Positions 8,624-16,785 are shown, counted from the stretch's first letter. The stretch: 64,000 nt of DNA from an uncultured Lachnospiraceae bacterium (GCA_910583615.1 CAJTXP010000006.1:62001-126000); one strand, 5' to 3'. Program-made: numbers and translations. Notes: a model not told the origin generated them from the letters alone.

Positions 8624-9393
8624 TGTTCCAGGAATCTATCGGAAATGAATCAATTGTCATGCAGGGCGGTACCAGCGAAGGAACCCAGGTGAAATGCCGA
8701 AAAGGAAAATACTGGTATAAGAAAGACCGTCAGGGAAAAGAGGGCAGAGCCGAATATCTGGTTTCCGGTCTTCTGACCTTCTCTACTCTGGAACCGTCAG
8801 AATATGTATTGTATGAACAGGGAACGATAAACGGTTTTTCAGGATGTCGGAGTGAAAACTTCCTGCGGGAAGATGAGGAACTGATTACATTTTATCGTCT
8901 GTATTATAACGAATATGGAAAAGATCTGTCGCAGGTGATATCTGCCATGGAGTCCATGGAGGAACGTATCGTATATGTGATGCAGTTTATAAAAGAAAGC
9001 TGCGGACTGGATATTACGGATTATCTCCGAAAAGTATTTACGCTGGATATGCTGACATTGAACGAGGACCGCCATCTGAACAATCTGGCAGTGATACTGC
9101 GGAAGCAGCAGTTTGTTCCGGCGCCGATTTTTGATAATGGAGTGTCACTGCTGACGGCGAACCGAAGTGTCAACTGGCATTTTCCCATGGAAGAAAATGT
9201 AAGAAGGGTGATTGCAAGGCCTTTCAGCGGTTCCCATGAGAGTATGCATCAGTATTTCGGGACAGGATTTCGGCTGGATTGTCCTGCAGTATACAGATGG
9301 CTGGAAAAAGAGGAGCCGGACAGGGAGCGGGATGTGCTGGAATTTCAGATCAGAAGGTATGAAGAAATTCTGCAGCAGGAAGCAGAGCAGTAG
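8623..9393 (+). CDS. HipA-like serine/threonine kinase domain protein
   Basis: A 256-residue protein with the catalytic core of the HipA/PI3-4-kinase-like fold: TLDMLTLNEDRHLNN (140-154), holding the catalytic Asp and Asn, and the metal-binding IFDNG (169-173). An N-terminal GGTSEGTQVK (15-24) could be the nucleotide-binding glycine loop. It is much shorter than HipA (about 440 residues) and lacks HipA's N-subdomain-1, which may be supplied by the upstream 115-residue protein. It overlaps that gene by 1 nt. The target is unknown. Confidence 0.72.
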   Translation: MFQESIGNESIVMQGGTSEGTQVKCRKGKYWYKKDRQGKEGRAEYLVSGLLTFSTLEPSEYVLYEQGTINGFSGCRSENFLREDEELITFYRLYYNEYGKDLSQVISAMESMEERIVYVMQFIKESCGLDITDYLRKVFTLDMLTLNEDRHLNNLAVILRKQQFVPAPIFDNGVSLLTANRSVNWHFPMEENVRRVIARPFSGSHESMHQYFGTGFRLDCPAVYRWLEKEEPDRERDVLEFQIRRYEEILQQEAEQ

Positions 9394-9408
9394 ACATTGT
9401 TTTATATA

Positions 9409-9438
9409 CAGCAGGGGCAGATGAAAACGCCCCTGCTG
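9409..9438. terminator. Bidirectional terminator between convergent units
   Basis: A perfect 10-bp stem, CAGCAGGGGC (9409-9418) with GCCCCTGCTG (9429-9438), sits between the end of the HipA-like gene and the end of the converging cupin gene, with T-rich sequence on both sides. Confidence 0.75.
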
Positions 9439-9446
9439 TATCTGGT

Positions 9447-9797
9447 TTAATAAGTGTAGTCTTCCACATCTACCTTGTCCACTTCCTGATAAGGAGCCAG
9501 CGTTGAGACCATCTTGATGGGCCGGTCATAGCTGTTTTTACAGTAATGGACTTCTCCCGGCTCGATATGGATCATCTGTCCGGGATACAGGTGGTTGACC
9601 ACGCCGTCCACGACAATGTCGATCTCCCCCTCCAGAATGTAAAAATTTTCTTCCATGATGTTGTGATAGTGCGCCTTGAAATCCTGTCCGGGCATGAACT
9701 GCACAAGGGCAAAATTCATACGGGGGCCTTTCATCAGATATTTGGGTCCGCTGTCTCCAAAACGGTATTCCCGGTCTTTTTCATCTACAATATACAT
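9447..9797 (-). CDS. Small cupin-domain protein linked to AI-2 kinase
   Basis: A 116-residue single-domain cupin. Motif 1 holds HYHNIMEE (43-50) and a glycine (LEGE); motif 2 has PGEVHYCKN (80-88), giving the usual 3-His/1-Glu metal site. The start is set by AAAGGAGACG just upstream on the minus strand; a longer in-frame start has no ribosome site. It is 32 bp downstream of lsrK and co-directional. In enteric lsr operons an ABM-fold isomerase (LsrG) acts between LsrK and LsrF. A cupin is a plausible isomerase replacement here, but that is inference. Confidence 0.75.
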   Translation of the reverse strand: MYIVDEKDREYRFGDSGPKYLMKGPRMNFALVQFMPGQDFKAHYHNIMEENFYILEGEIDIVVDGVVNHLYPGQMIHIEPGEVHYCKNSYDRPIKMVSTLAPYQEVDKVDVEDYTY

Positions 9798-9829
9798 GAT
9801 TCGTCTCCTTTCTGACAGAGCGGTTCGGG

Positions 9830-11395
9830 TTACAGTCCCGGGGCGGTCCACATGGACCGGGTCAGCCCCTCGTTGACCAGATCAAGCTGTGCGGCGTAGA
9901 CCTTTCTCCATACCTGATAGAGTTCTTCATAGACTCTGTGGTTTTCCATGTCCGGCTCGAAGGTCCGGTCCCATCGGACGGTCCGCCGGGCGCCCTCCTC
10001 GATGCTTTCGTAGATTCCGACTCCGTATCCGGCCAGGATGGCGGCGCCAAGAGCGGTGGCTTCCCGGACCACAGGCACCTTGACGGGCATGCCCAGCACA
10101 TCTGCCAGGATCTGGGACCAGAGGGCGCTTTTGGAGGCGCCGCCTGCGAAGATGACCTCCGAAGGCCGGTTGCCGGTCGCCTCATGCACCAGCTCCATAT
10201 GTCCTTTTACCAACAGGGCGGTATTTTCCAGGATGGCGCGGTAGAAGGTGAAACGGTTGAATTTCACTGGGTCCAGCTCAAAATTGGTAAAGGTCGGCGA
10301 CGCATGCTTCCAGTTGATAAAGTTCATCACATCGCTGAAGGCGCACATCATGCCGTGGCAGCCGGCGGGAATCTTTTCGGCTTTCTCATTCATGATGTCA
10401 TAGACATCTTCCCCGGTATGCCGGCTCTGTTCCTGTTCCAGCTGACAGAAACCGTCCCGGAACCAGCGCATGACCAGCCCCGGTTTAAACGCAAGGGCCT
10501 CGTACTGCCATACGCCCGGCACGGCATGGCAGTTTACGCGCACCCGGCAGCCGGGATCGGTCGTGCCGTCGGCCGTGTTGAATTCGTACTGCCAGAAGCT
10601 GCCGCCGAAGACCGCCGCCTGATCCGGCATGGTGGCGCCTACGCCGATGGTTCCCAGTTGGCAGTCTCCGCCGCCCACAACGACCGGCGTCCCTTCTTTC
10701 AGTCCGGTGTCAGCTGCACCCTGGCTGTTTACAGGCGCGATTACAGTGCCGCATTCTACAACCGGCGGGAAAATATCGTCCCTCAGGCCGCATTTCCGGG
10801 CGATGGAAGCGTCCCAGCGGCGGCTCTTGAGATCAAAAATGCCGGTGGTGGAGCCGTTGCTGGGTTCAATGGCTTCCTTTCCGGTGAGCTTTTTGATGAG
10901 CCAGTCGTTGAACATGCCGACCGCGGCTGTCTTCTCATAGATGTCCGGCATCTTGTCTTTGACCCAGAGCAGACGGGGCAGCGCGCCCAGGGCGTAGGTC
11001 TGTCCGCTCTTAAGGTAGATCTCCTTCTCCAGCTCCGGCTTCATCCGGATCAGTTTTCCTACCTCGTCGTCGCTTCGGGCGTCCACGTTGGCGCAGGCCC
11101 AGATCTCTTCCCCGTCCTTGTCGTAGAGGACGATGCCCTCTCTCATGCAGGTGGTGGAGACGGCGGCGATCTGTTCCGGCAGGACGCCGGTTTCCTCTAT
11201 GACGTCCCGGATGCAGCCGCAGGCCAGCTGCCAGTTGTGCGTCCAGTCAAAATCCATGCTGCCCGGATATCGGGGATCCTCCCGGTGCTCCCATTCCTGC
11301 TGGACGCATCCGATCTGCGTGCCGTCCGTACGGAACAGAACCGCCCGCACGCTGCCGGTTCCGGCGTCCACCGCCATTAAAAACTGCTCTGACAT
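9830..11395 (-). CDS. lsrK: Autoinducer-2 kinase LsrK (FGGY family)
   Basis: A 521-residue FGGY carbohydrate kinase that phosphorylates the quorum-sensing molecule AI-2 (open-chain DPD) with ATP. The N-terminal nucleotide-binding DAGTGSVRA is at 10-18. The LsrK-like segments REGIVLYDKDGEEIWACANV and VDAR (85-107), the GSMDFD/NWQLAC region, and the C-terminal FAGGASKSALWSQILADVLG follow enteric LsrK closely, more so than xylulokinase or glycerol kinase. AAGGAGGGG precedes the start. It is divergent from lsrF and upstream of a cupin gene. No Lsr ABC transporter or LsrR is in the window, so uptake must be encoded elsewhere. Confidence 0.85.
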   Translation of the reverse strand: MSEQFLMAVDAGTGSVRAVLFRTDGTQIGCVQQEWEHREDPRYPGSMDFDWTHNWQLACGCIRDVIEETGVLPEQIAAVSTTCMREGIVLYDKDGEEIWACANVDARSDDEVGKLIRMKPELEKEIYLKSGQTYALGALPRLLWVKDKMPDIYEKTAAVGMFNDWLIKKLTGKEAIEPSNGSTTGIFDLKSRRWDASIARKCGLRDDIFPPVVECGTVIAPVNSQGAADTGLKEGTPVVVGGGDCQLGTIGVGATMPDQAAVFGGSFWQYEFNTADGTTDPGCRVRVNCHAVPGVWQYEALAFKPGLVMRWFRDGFCQLEQEQSRHTGEDVYDIMNEKAEKIPAGCHGMMCAFSDVMNFINWKHASPTFTNFELDPVKFNRFTFYRAILENTALLVKGHMELVHEATGNRPSEVIFAGGASKSALWSQILADVLGMPVKVPVVREATALGAAILAGYGVGIYESIEEGARRTVRWDRTFEPDMENHRVYEELYQVWRKVYAAQLDLVNEGLTRSMWTAPGL

Positions 11396-11511
11396 ATAAC
11401 CCCTCCTTAAAACAGAATTTACTCATTGATTCTATAGGAAAAAGTTTGCCATGAAAGGAAGCGTTTGTCAACTGTTGTCCGCAGAACAGCCTTTTCGGCG
11501 GGCAGCCTGGA

Positions 11512-11540
11512 TTGACAAAGGGGAGGCGAGAGGGTATAGT
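11512..11540 (+). promoter_or_regulatory. Sigma-A promoter of lsrF
   Basis: TTGACA (11512-11517), a 17-bp spacer, and TATAGT (11535-11540). TTGACAAA here and TTTGTCAA at 11463-11470 form an inverted pair across the divergent lsrK-lsrF gap; this could be an operator or simply two back-to-back -35 elements. Confidence 0.8.
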
Positions 11541-11582
11541 ATTGACTATCAGAAGACCGGGTCAGGAAAGGAAGGAATCAGG

Positions 11583-12461
11583 ATGGCAGACAAAGAAGGA
11601 TTGAAAGTGGCAAAGGATTATCATGTGAATGTTCCCTTTGCCAATCAGGAAGGTTTTTACGTAAAAGGCGCGAACAGCCTGGACTGGGGGATGAAGAAGC
11701 ATTTATCGAATATCTTCAACCCGAAGAGCGGTAATTCGGTCATGTTCGCGTTCGACCACGGATATTTTATGGGCTCCACGGCGGGGCTGGAGCGGCTGGA
11801 TCTGCTGCTTCCGAAGCTGGCGCCCTATGTGGATGTGTTCATGGGGACGAGAGGCGCGATCCGTGCCTGCGTGCCGCCGGAGATCACAAAAGGCATCGCC
11901 CTGCGGGTAACGTCCGGATCTTCCATGCTGGATGAGGACCTTTCCCATGAGGTGGTGGCTGTGGACGTCGAGGAGGCGATCCGGATGAACGCGGACTGCA
12001 TGGCGGTGCAGACGTTCATCGGCGCGGACGGACAGCTTTCGAGCATCGATAACCTGTCCAGGGTCATCAACGCCGGCATGCGTTACAGCATCCCGACGCT
12101 GGGCGTGGTGGCGGTCGGTAAAAACATGGAGCGGACCGACCGGTTCTTCAAGCTTGCCACGAGGATCGTGGCGGAGATGGGCGTTCAGCTGGTGAAGACT
12201 TATAACTGCGAGAATTTTGAAGAGATCGTGGCTGCATGCCCGGTGCCCATCGTGGTGGCAGGCGGAAAGAAGCTTCCGGAATCGGAGGCGCTGACCATGG
12301 CGTATACGGTCATCTCCAGGGGCGCCAGAGGCGTGGATATGGGCCGGAACATCTTCCAGAGCGAGCATCCCGTGGAGATGGCGCAGGCCATCGGGAAGAT
12401 CGTCCATGAGGGCTTCACGGACAAAGAGGCGTATGAGTTCTATCAGGACAGCATTCACTGA
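11583..12461 (+). CDS. lsrF: LsrF, 3-hydroxy-5-phosphonooxypentane-2,4-dione thiolase
   Basis: A 292-residue class I aldolase-fold enzyme, the same length as E. coli LsrF. It catalyses the last step of phospho-AI-2 breakdown, transferring an acetyl group to CoA. Family landmarks are FNPKSGNSVMFAFDHGYF (45-62), the TRIVAEMGVQLVKTY segment whose Lys205 aligns with the Schiff-base lysine, VPIVVAGGKKLPESEAL, and the phosphate-binding GVDMGRNIFQSEHPV. AAAGGAAGG precedes ATG 11583; the frame is open further upstream but the promoter lies there. It is divergent from lsrK, making a compact AI-2 catabolic module. Confidence 0.88.
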   Translation: MADKEGLKVAKDYHVNVPFANQEGFYVKGANSLDWGMKKHLSNIFNPKSGNSVMFAFDHGYFMGSTAGLERLDLLLPKLAPYVDVFMGTRGAIRACVPPEITKGIALRVTSGSSMLDEDLSHEVVAVDVEEAIRMNADCMAVQTFIGADGQLSSIDNLSRVINAGMRYSIPTLGVVAVGKNMERTDRFFKLATRIVAEMGVQLVKTYNCENFEEIVAACPVPIVVAGGKKLPESEALTMAYTVISRGARGVDMGRNIFQSEHPVEMAQAIGKIVHEGFTDKEAYEFYQDSIH

Positions 12462-12472
12462 GCAGGCAGATC

Positions 12473-12523
12473 AAAACCGCTTTTGCTGGTTCACGTAAAA
12501 TGTGGACCGGCAGAAGCGGTTTT
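12473..12523 (+). terminator. Terminator of lsrF
   Basis: AAAACCGCTTTTGCTGGT pairs with ACCGGCAGAAGCGGTTTT around a short loop, ending in TTTT. A hairpin of similar sequence (AACCGCTTCTTCC...) stands at the other border of the AT-rich island, at 17369-17418. Confidence 0.8.
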
Positions 12524-12570
12524 CATATAGATGACATAAAAGGGATAAATGGAGTAAAAGCCAAATACTG

Positions 12571-13002
12571 GTGCTGTACAAGCTGAGTGAAGCTGGTTTC
12601 AGAGTAGCCACAGAACCGATTATGCAGGCGGACAGCAAAGAGTGGGACGATATATCCCGGTATATTCTGAATTTGTTGGATGAAATATCGAAAAGCCCTC
12701 TGGCAGGAGAAAACAGATCAAAGGCTTTAGATAAAATATATGGGAGCAGAGGGTTTAAGCAGTTTTCCAAAAGATATATTTGTATAGCGGTTCTGCAAAA
12801 TCTAAGCGATCATAAAATTACCGTTTATAATCTTCCCCGATTATCAAATGGAGCATATGGGGTGGAAAAAGCTACAATAAGTGAAGAATATAGTATTAAG
12901 TATGTAAGCGAAGCGGAAAAGGATCTGGTACAGGAAAACTTTTTAAAAGCATATCTGGATGCACAGCGATATCTGGAAGCGATTGGAAGTAAACTGCTTT
13001 GA
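12571..13002 (+). CDS. Hypothetical protein, possibly 5'-truncated
   Basis: A 143-residue AT-rich frame starting at GTG 12571. There is no ATG and no convincing ribosome site. The frame is open back to 12535, where the sequence changes to lsrF terminator flank, so the N-terminus may have been lost. The protein is soluble and helical (for example DDISRYILNLLDEISKSPLA), with no recognised domain. It is the first gene of the AT-rich island and may be a truncated immunity-type protein; function is unknown. Confidence 0.4.
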   Translation: MLYKLSEAGFRVATEPIMQADSKEWDDISRYILNLLDEISKSPLAGENRSKALDKIYGSRGFKQFSKRYICIAVLQNLSDHKITVYNLPRLSNGAYGVEKATISEEYSIKYVSEAEKDLVQENFLKAYLDAQRYLEAIGSKLL

Positions 13003-13090
13003 TTATTTTAAACTGGATATCTGTAGATCATGTCTTTGGTTTTTATAAACAGTTATTCAAAGCATTTTAAAATGTAAAAAAGACAGGCCC

Positions 13091-13150
13091 ATGGTCTTTA
13101 CAAAGAATGCGGAGTTTTACATGAAGGAGGACGGAACGGTAGAACAGTGA
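13091..13150 (+). pseudogene. C-terminal remnant peptide
   Basis: An open stretch reading MVFTKNAEFYMKEDGTVEQ and stop, more GC-rich than its surroundings. Its TGA overlaps the ATG of the next gene (TGATG), the coupling seen at intact toxin-immunity pairs. The upstream part of the reading frame is AT-rich nonsense, so only the end of a longer gene seems to remain. Identity is unknown. Confidence 0.35.
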
Positions 13151-13437
13151 TGTATGAGTTTCTAATGGAAATAGGATTTATTTTTAAAGATGGAGAAAAA
13201 GGTAAACGAATAGTTGGAGGAGCGGATTCTAAATATTCATGTGAAAACCTGGACTGGTTAAATTTTTCACAAAAAAATGTAATGATAAGAACTAAAAAAG
13301 GTTGTATTTATTTAAAAGTAAAGAAAATTGACATATTTCCGTCAATTGCCGGAGCATTAAACATTGGCCTGACTTTATACGATAGTGAAAAGTTTGATTT
13401 ACTTAATATTGGTGATAAAGTATATAAATGTGAATGA
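13150..13437 (+). CDS. Hypothetical protein (immunity-like context)
   Basis: A 95-residue AT-rich frame from ATG 13150. AAGGAGG lies unusually far upstream (about 20 nt), and the start overlaps the stop of the remnant peptide before it, so translation was probably coupled to a gene now deleted. Predicted beta-rich and soluble, no family recognised. Its place in a row of small AT-rich genes suggests an orphan immunity gene; this is inference. Confidence 0.5.
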   Translation: MYEFLMEIGFIFKDGEKGKRIVGGADSKYSCENLDWLNFSQKNVMIRTKKGCIYLKVKKIDIFPSIAGALNIGLTLYDSEKFDLLNIGDKVYKCE

Positions 13438-13510
13438 AAGGTTCAATTTCTCAGATATAATGGTAAGAAGAAAGTAATTGGATAAGAGGGAATTAAATCA
13501 AAAAGAATAA

Positions 13511-13627
13511 TGGCTGTTGGGGAGCTTGACAATAGAAGACAGTGCCGTCTTCCTGACCGGGAGCCTGTATGTGGCGGAGCAGGCCGTATCGGACGCTGTC
13601 AAAGGAATTTTGATAAAATGGAGAAGT
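13511..13627 (+). pseudogene. GC-rich fragment of a larger gene, fused out of frame
   Basis: Reads W-LLGSLTIEDSAVFLTGSLYV, then AEQAVSDAVKGIL, ending at TAG 13625-13627. A stop lies just before it and the next gene's start lies inside its end in another frame. Composition is like the host core genome, not like the AT-rich neighbours. It looks like the surviving tail of a deleted gene joined to the following small AT-rich gene. No family recognised. Confidence 0.4.
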
Positions 13628-13863
13628 ATGTAGAGAGTTGGGAAGATATAAGTATTATATTGTACGATGGAAATAAAGAAGAAATTAGAGGATTAAGATG
13701 TCCTGTTTGCGGTGGAAAAATAAGTTACAGTTTTGATATGAAAACTGGTTCAAATACGATAAAATGTGAGGGCTCGTGTGGAATGTATTCAAGAGGGCAT
13801 GGTGATACAGGTTATATTCCCAATTGTGTTAAATATTTTGGAGAAGTTTATACAATCGAATAA
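13618..13863 (+). CDS. Small zinc-ribbon-like hypothetical protein
   Basis: An 81-residue protein from ATG 13618 with AAAGGAA upstream. It carries two Cys pairs, CPVCGG and CEGSCG, spaced as in a zinc ribbon. A shorter protein at 17176 has the same architecture (CPRCGG ... CENECG), so the island holds two related genes. A longer frame starting at 13510 is a chance fusion with the preceding remnant. Function unknown. Confidence 0.5.
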   Translation: MEKYVESWEDISIILYDGNKEEIRGLRCPVCGGKISYSFDMKTGSNTIKCEGSCGMYSRGHGDTGYIPNCVKYFGEVYTIE

Positions 13864-13909
13864 GATTTATCATGCATAATATATTCTTGTCCGGAAATTT
13901 GGAAAGAAA

Positions 13910-14099
13910 ATGTATTTAAGTGAAGCAAAGAGGACGGATAAGACACCATGGTCATGGCGAATTACATTTGAAGTAAAGGCGTGATAAATATATTTGGGCA
14001 TATCCAAATGGTAGACATATAGTTGCTGGAGGAATAGAAATAAATGGTAAGCTTGTAATGAACGAATTTGATGAGGGTATAATGCGACGAGGAGAATAG
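13910..14099 (+). pseudogene. Frameshifted remnant of a small gene
   Basis: Starts MYLSEAKRTDKTPWSWRITF and reaches a TGA at 13982-13984. A +1 shift at about 13983 continues sensible protein (DKYIWAYPNGRHIVAGGIEI, then NGKLVMNEFDEGIMRRGE) to TAG 14097-14099. The two halves read as one broken protein of about 60 residues or more. It lies 3 bp before the next gene. Confidence 0.45.
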
Positions 14100-14102
14100 G
14101 TT

Positions 14103-14879
14103 ATGAAAGAAGTTGAAAACACGAATGGGATGCCAGTTACAACGGATATTCCCATGCTGCGGGATAAGACAATTTATAAATTATATTTGACTAAAAAAGA
14201 TAAGATTTATAACAAAAGTGAAATTAAAGTTGTTTCTGCAATATGTAAAGTAAATTTTATCGAGGCAGAAAATATGCTGAGCAATCCGGTTGTTCTTATT
14301 GCAGAGGGAAATGCATATGAAGCAGGGGAAAACAAAGTTATGTTTATGATTAATTATAGAGTTGTAGATGATTTTGAGGAATTAAAAAATATGAGTTCAA
14401 AAGATTTTGACAGTGAATGGAATCAGATTACAGGTTTTTTTCAAATGTGCTTTGGCGAACATGAAGAAGGCTGTTACTATCATGAAAACCCATTACGGGC
14501 AGATGAATTCGGTGAAGAACTGCTGGATTACTGGTTTGATCAATTATTATGCACAATAGAATTATTAGAAAAAACTGATTATGTTGCTTTCCGGGAAATC
14601 GAAACAGTGAAGAGATGGTTGGAATTTAAGCGGGATGGAGAGACTGTAACTATTAATGTGGTATTGAATTCTTCTGAAAAAGCTTTACTGATTACCAAAC
14701 CATTTCATGAATTTCTATATGTTGAACCAGAGAACTTTGCATGTACATGGGATGAACTGAAAAAGAATGTTATAAAACAAACAGGACGTTTTTTCAATGA
14801 GTTGCGGCAGTTAAATCCTCAGCTTATGGAAAGTGAAAAAATATCAGGTCTTTTGAAAAAATACCAGAAATTGCTGTGA
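14103..14879 (+). CDS. Hypothetical protein of the AT-rich island
   Basis: A 258-residue soluble acidic protein from ATG 14103, with GGAG a few bases upstream. No domain recognised. It contains WF-rich and acidic stretches (GEELLDYWFDQLLCTIELLE) and a C-terminal helical region. Size, composition and position between decayed fragments fit a polymorphic-toxin immunity protein, but no immunity family was identified by eye. Confidence 0.55.
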   Translation: MKEVENTNGMPVTTDIPMLRDKTIYKLYLTKKDKIYNKSEIKVVSAICKVNFIEAENMLSNPVVLIAEGNAYEAGENKVMFMINYRVVDDFEELKNMSSKDFDSEWNQITGFFQMCFGEHEEGCYYHENPLRADEFGEELLDYWFDQLLCTIELLEKTDYVAFREIETVKRWLEFKRDGETVTINVVLNSSEKALLITKPFHEFLYVEPENFACTWDELKKNVIKQTGRFFNELRQLNPQLMESEKISGLLKKYQKLL

Positions 14880-14961
14880 AACATAACCATTCAGACAGTC
14901 CGGACAGAAACGACTGTTTGGATGCCGGCATACGATTAAAAATCAGCCGTTATCTTATTGA

Positions 14962-15099
14962 ATCCGCATTTCCACTGTGGATGAGAACGGGGACACGGAT
15001 TTTGGAGGAAACAACCTGGCTTATTGCATCATGCAGTTCTTAAAGACTGCTATCGCGCAGAGCGGATGTTCCATATTATCCTCGATTAGAATGGAGTGA
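14962..15099 (+). pseudogene. GC-rich gene fragment
   Basis: An open stretch reading RISTVDENGDTDFGGNNLAY, then CIMQFLKTAIAQSGCSILSS and a short tail to TGA 15097-15099, preceded by an in-frame stop at 14959. GC-rich relative to the flanking small genes. Probably the end of a lost gene. The remaining sequence between 14880 and 15139 has no intact gene. Confidence 0.35.
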
Positions 15100-15139
15100 A
15101 AATTAAGTGTTTTATGTAAAATAAAGGAGATTTTATATT

Positions 15140-15526
15140 ATGGATATGAAAAAGGAATATTCCAACAGATTTATGTATAACAAAGACGAATACAATTTAT
15201 TGATTTGCTGGTTTCGGTATATGCTGGAGGGCGATTTCATGAAGAGGCTCTCTATGATGAGTGAGGATATGAGTGCATCAACAGAACATATCGGATATAT
15301 ATTTGCGAGTAGCTGCGATGAAGAAGATATGGAAAATGGAGCCTGTTTTGAAGAGGGTGTATTATTCTTTTTTGGAAATGATAAATATGATGAAATAATA
15401 GTGGACTATAATATCTTTTATAATTCTTTAAAATTGGCGTGTAATATTTATATGGAATCATATCCAAATAAAAAAGACATTATTAATTCAAAATTAAAAA
15501 TAATTAAAGAAAGGTATAACATATAG
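15140..15526 (+). CDS. Putative CdiI-like immunity protein
   Basis: A 128-residue acidic protein with AAAGGAG before ATG 15140. The C-terminal half (EEGVLFFFGNDKYDEIIVDY, then a YNSLKLACNIYMESYPNKKD-type tail) resembles the small immunity proteins annotated as ribonuclease-toxin immunity CdiI in Firmicutes. No toxin gene is adjacent, so it would be an orphan immunity gene protecting against neighbours' toxins. The family call is tentative. Confidence 0.5.
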   Translation: MDMKKEYSNRFMYNKDEYNLLICWFRYMLEGDFMKRLSMMSEDMSASTEHIGYIFASSCDEEDMENGACFEEGVLFFFGNDKYDEIIVDYNIFYNSLKLACNIYMESYPNKKDIINSKLKIIKERYNI

Positions 15527-15566
15527 GAACTTTAAATATAAGATAGTGTATTTTTAAAAAGTTTAA

Positions 15567-15701
15567 ATCAGTCCGGACGCCCATGTCCTGTTGGATGATC
15601 TGGAGGAGCATGAAATGTCCGCGATCCATACAGGCGATCTCCGGGAAGCTCATGCGCTGCATTTAAAATTAAAGAACAACCGGGAGAAATTTTGTTTATG
15701 A
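15567..15701 (+). pseudogene. GC-rich remnant ending inside the next gene's start
   Basis: Reads PDAHVLLDDLEEHEMSAIHT, then GDLREAHALHLKLKNNREKF, and stops at TGA 15699-15701, overlapping ATG 15698 of the next gene (ATGA). An in-frame stop lies just upstream at 15564. Another core-composition fragment coupled to an AT-rich downstream gene, as expected for the remains of a toxin-immunity junction. Confidence 0.4.
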
Positions 15702-16252
15702 AGATTAAATGTTTAAAAGATGTTCACAGGGGATGTTCCTTAAAAGCAAATAAAATATACGAAGCCAGACAGGGACAAAAAGGGTGGTACGCAGTAGTTG
15801 ATGAAAGCGGTGAATCTTATGCGTACCCTCCGCATCTTTTTGAAGTGGTTGAAGATGATTTAATAAATTATTGTAAGAAGCATAAAGATGAATATGAACT
15901 TAAATTTATAAAACAGTCCTCTAATCACCAGCATATTTTAAGTATATGGGAATGTTATTTTAATGATATTATGAATTTGTTTAAACCGAAAAATTTGGTC
16001 TGGAGGGGACTGGCTGCAATTTACCATAATAAGACGGGGTGGTATGAGAATGAGTTTTGGAAAATTCCCTGTGTTAAGGATGCGTTAAGAGAGTTTGGAT
16101 CTTTAGATGAAAGAGAGCTAAAGCTTGATGGTTCAGGAATAGTATTAGGACAAATATGTGAGTTTTTGGAAAGAGCAGCAGAAGGAAATGAAGAAGTTTG
16201 GATATCGTTGGAAACAGGTATTGACAGAGCAATTGGGCAAGCATGGTATTAA
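15698..16252 (+). CDS. Hypothetical protein with SH3-like N-terminal module
   Basis: A 184-residue protein from ATG 15698; GGGAG lies about 8 nt before. The first ~50 residues (KCLKDVHRGCSLKANKIYEA ... YAYPPHLFEVVE) look like a small SH3-like beta-barrel found at the head of many short cytosolic and immunity-type proteins. The rest is helical and unassigned. A TTG six bases upstream is an alternative start. It overlaps the stop of a remnant at its 5' end and the next gene by 10 nt at its 3' end. Confidence 0.55.
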   Translation: MKIKCLKDVHRGCSLKANKIYEARQGQKGWYAVVDESGESYAYPPHLFEVVEDDLINYCKKHKDEYELKFIKQSSNHQHILSIWECYFNDIMNLFKPKNLVWRGLAAIYHNKTGWYENEFWKIPCVKDALREFGSLDERELKLDGSGIVLGQICEFLERAAEGNEEVWISLETGIDRAIGQAWY

Positions 16253-16785
16253 ATATGGATATTAACAAAGAAATGTATATATGGGTGGATACGGTTTTCC
16301 AAAAAACTAAAAAAGAAGGTATTGTATTTGATGGAAACTCATTTGATAATGAAATGGGATTTGGCTTTGAGAAAAGATGTTATGAGGGAGAATTTATACA
16401 ACTGTCCCAAAATGGATCAGTGAGAAATTTTGGAAAAGTAAGCATGATACATTATTCGCGGTTTGGACTAAAATGGATTGTAAACATCGATAATTTTACT
16501 ATCAAACTGCCTTTCTTATTAACAGGAAATTTAGCTGTGAATCATGTTTACAGCGGTGAAATTCAAATGATACTTACTAATAACGCAAAGAAAAAAACAG
16601 AAAAATACTCGGATACTGATTTTGCAGTTATATCTGAAAATTGTATTGCAAATTTATCTATTCATGAAAGCTCTGTCTTTATGGATATTTTTACAGATAA
16701 AATAAATTTTAAATTTGCAGATCTGTCAAAAGAGCATTTTTGCTTTGAAGGATATGATGACTGTATAGGAAAAATTAACATATGA
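16243..16785 (+). CDS. Hypothetical protein of the AT-rich island
   Basis: A 180-residue, beta-rich soluble protein. ATG 16243 overlaps the end of the preceding gene; ATG 16255 just after that stop is equally possible, and neither has a strong ribosome site, so translation is probably coupled. No domain recognised. It is followed directly by the decayed spike-like pseudogene. Confidence 0.5.
   Translation: MVLNMDINKEMYIWVDTVFQKTKKEGIVFDGNSFDNEMGFGFEKRCYEGEFIQLSQNGSVRNFGKVSMIHYSRFGLKWIVNIDNFTIKLPFLLTGNLAVNHVYSGEIQMILTNNAKKKTEKYSDTDFAVISENCIANLSIHESSVFMDIFTDKINFKFADLSKEHFCFEGYDDCIGKINI

Noticed and set aside
9830..11395. Xylulokinase or other FGGY kinase instead of LsrK.
   Set aside because: The REGIVLYD/IWACANVDAR and GSMDFD segments and the linkage with lsrF fit AI-2 kinase better.
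11455..11471. Possible cre (CcpA) site GGAAGCGTTTGTCA before lsrK/lsrF.
   Set aside because: It mismatches the consensus at several fixed positions once CG is aligned, and was not strong enough to report.
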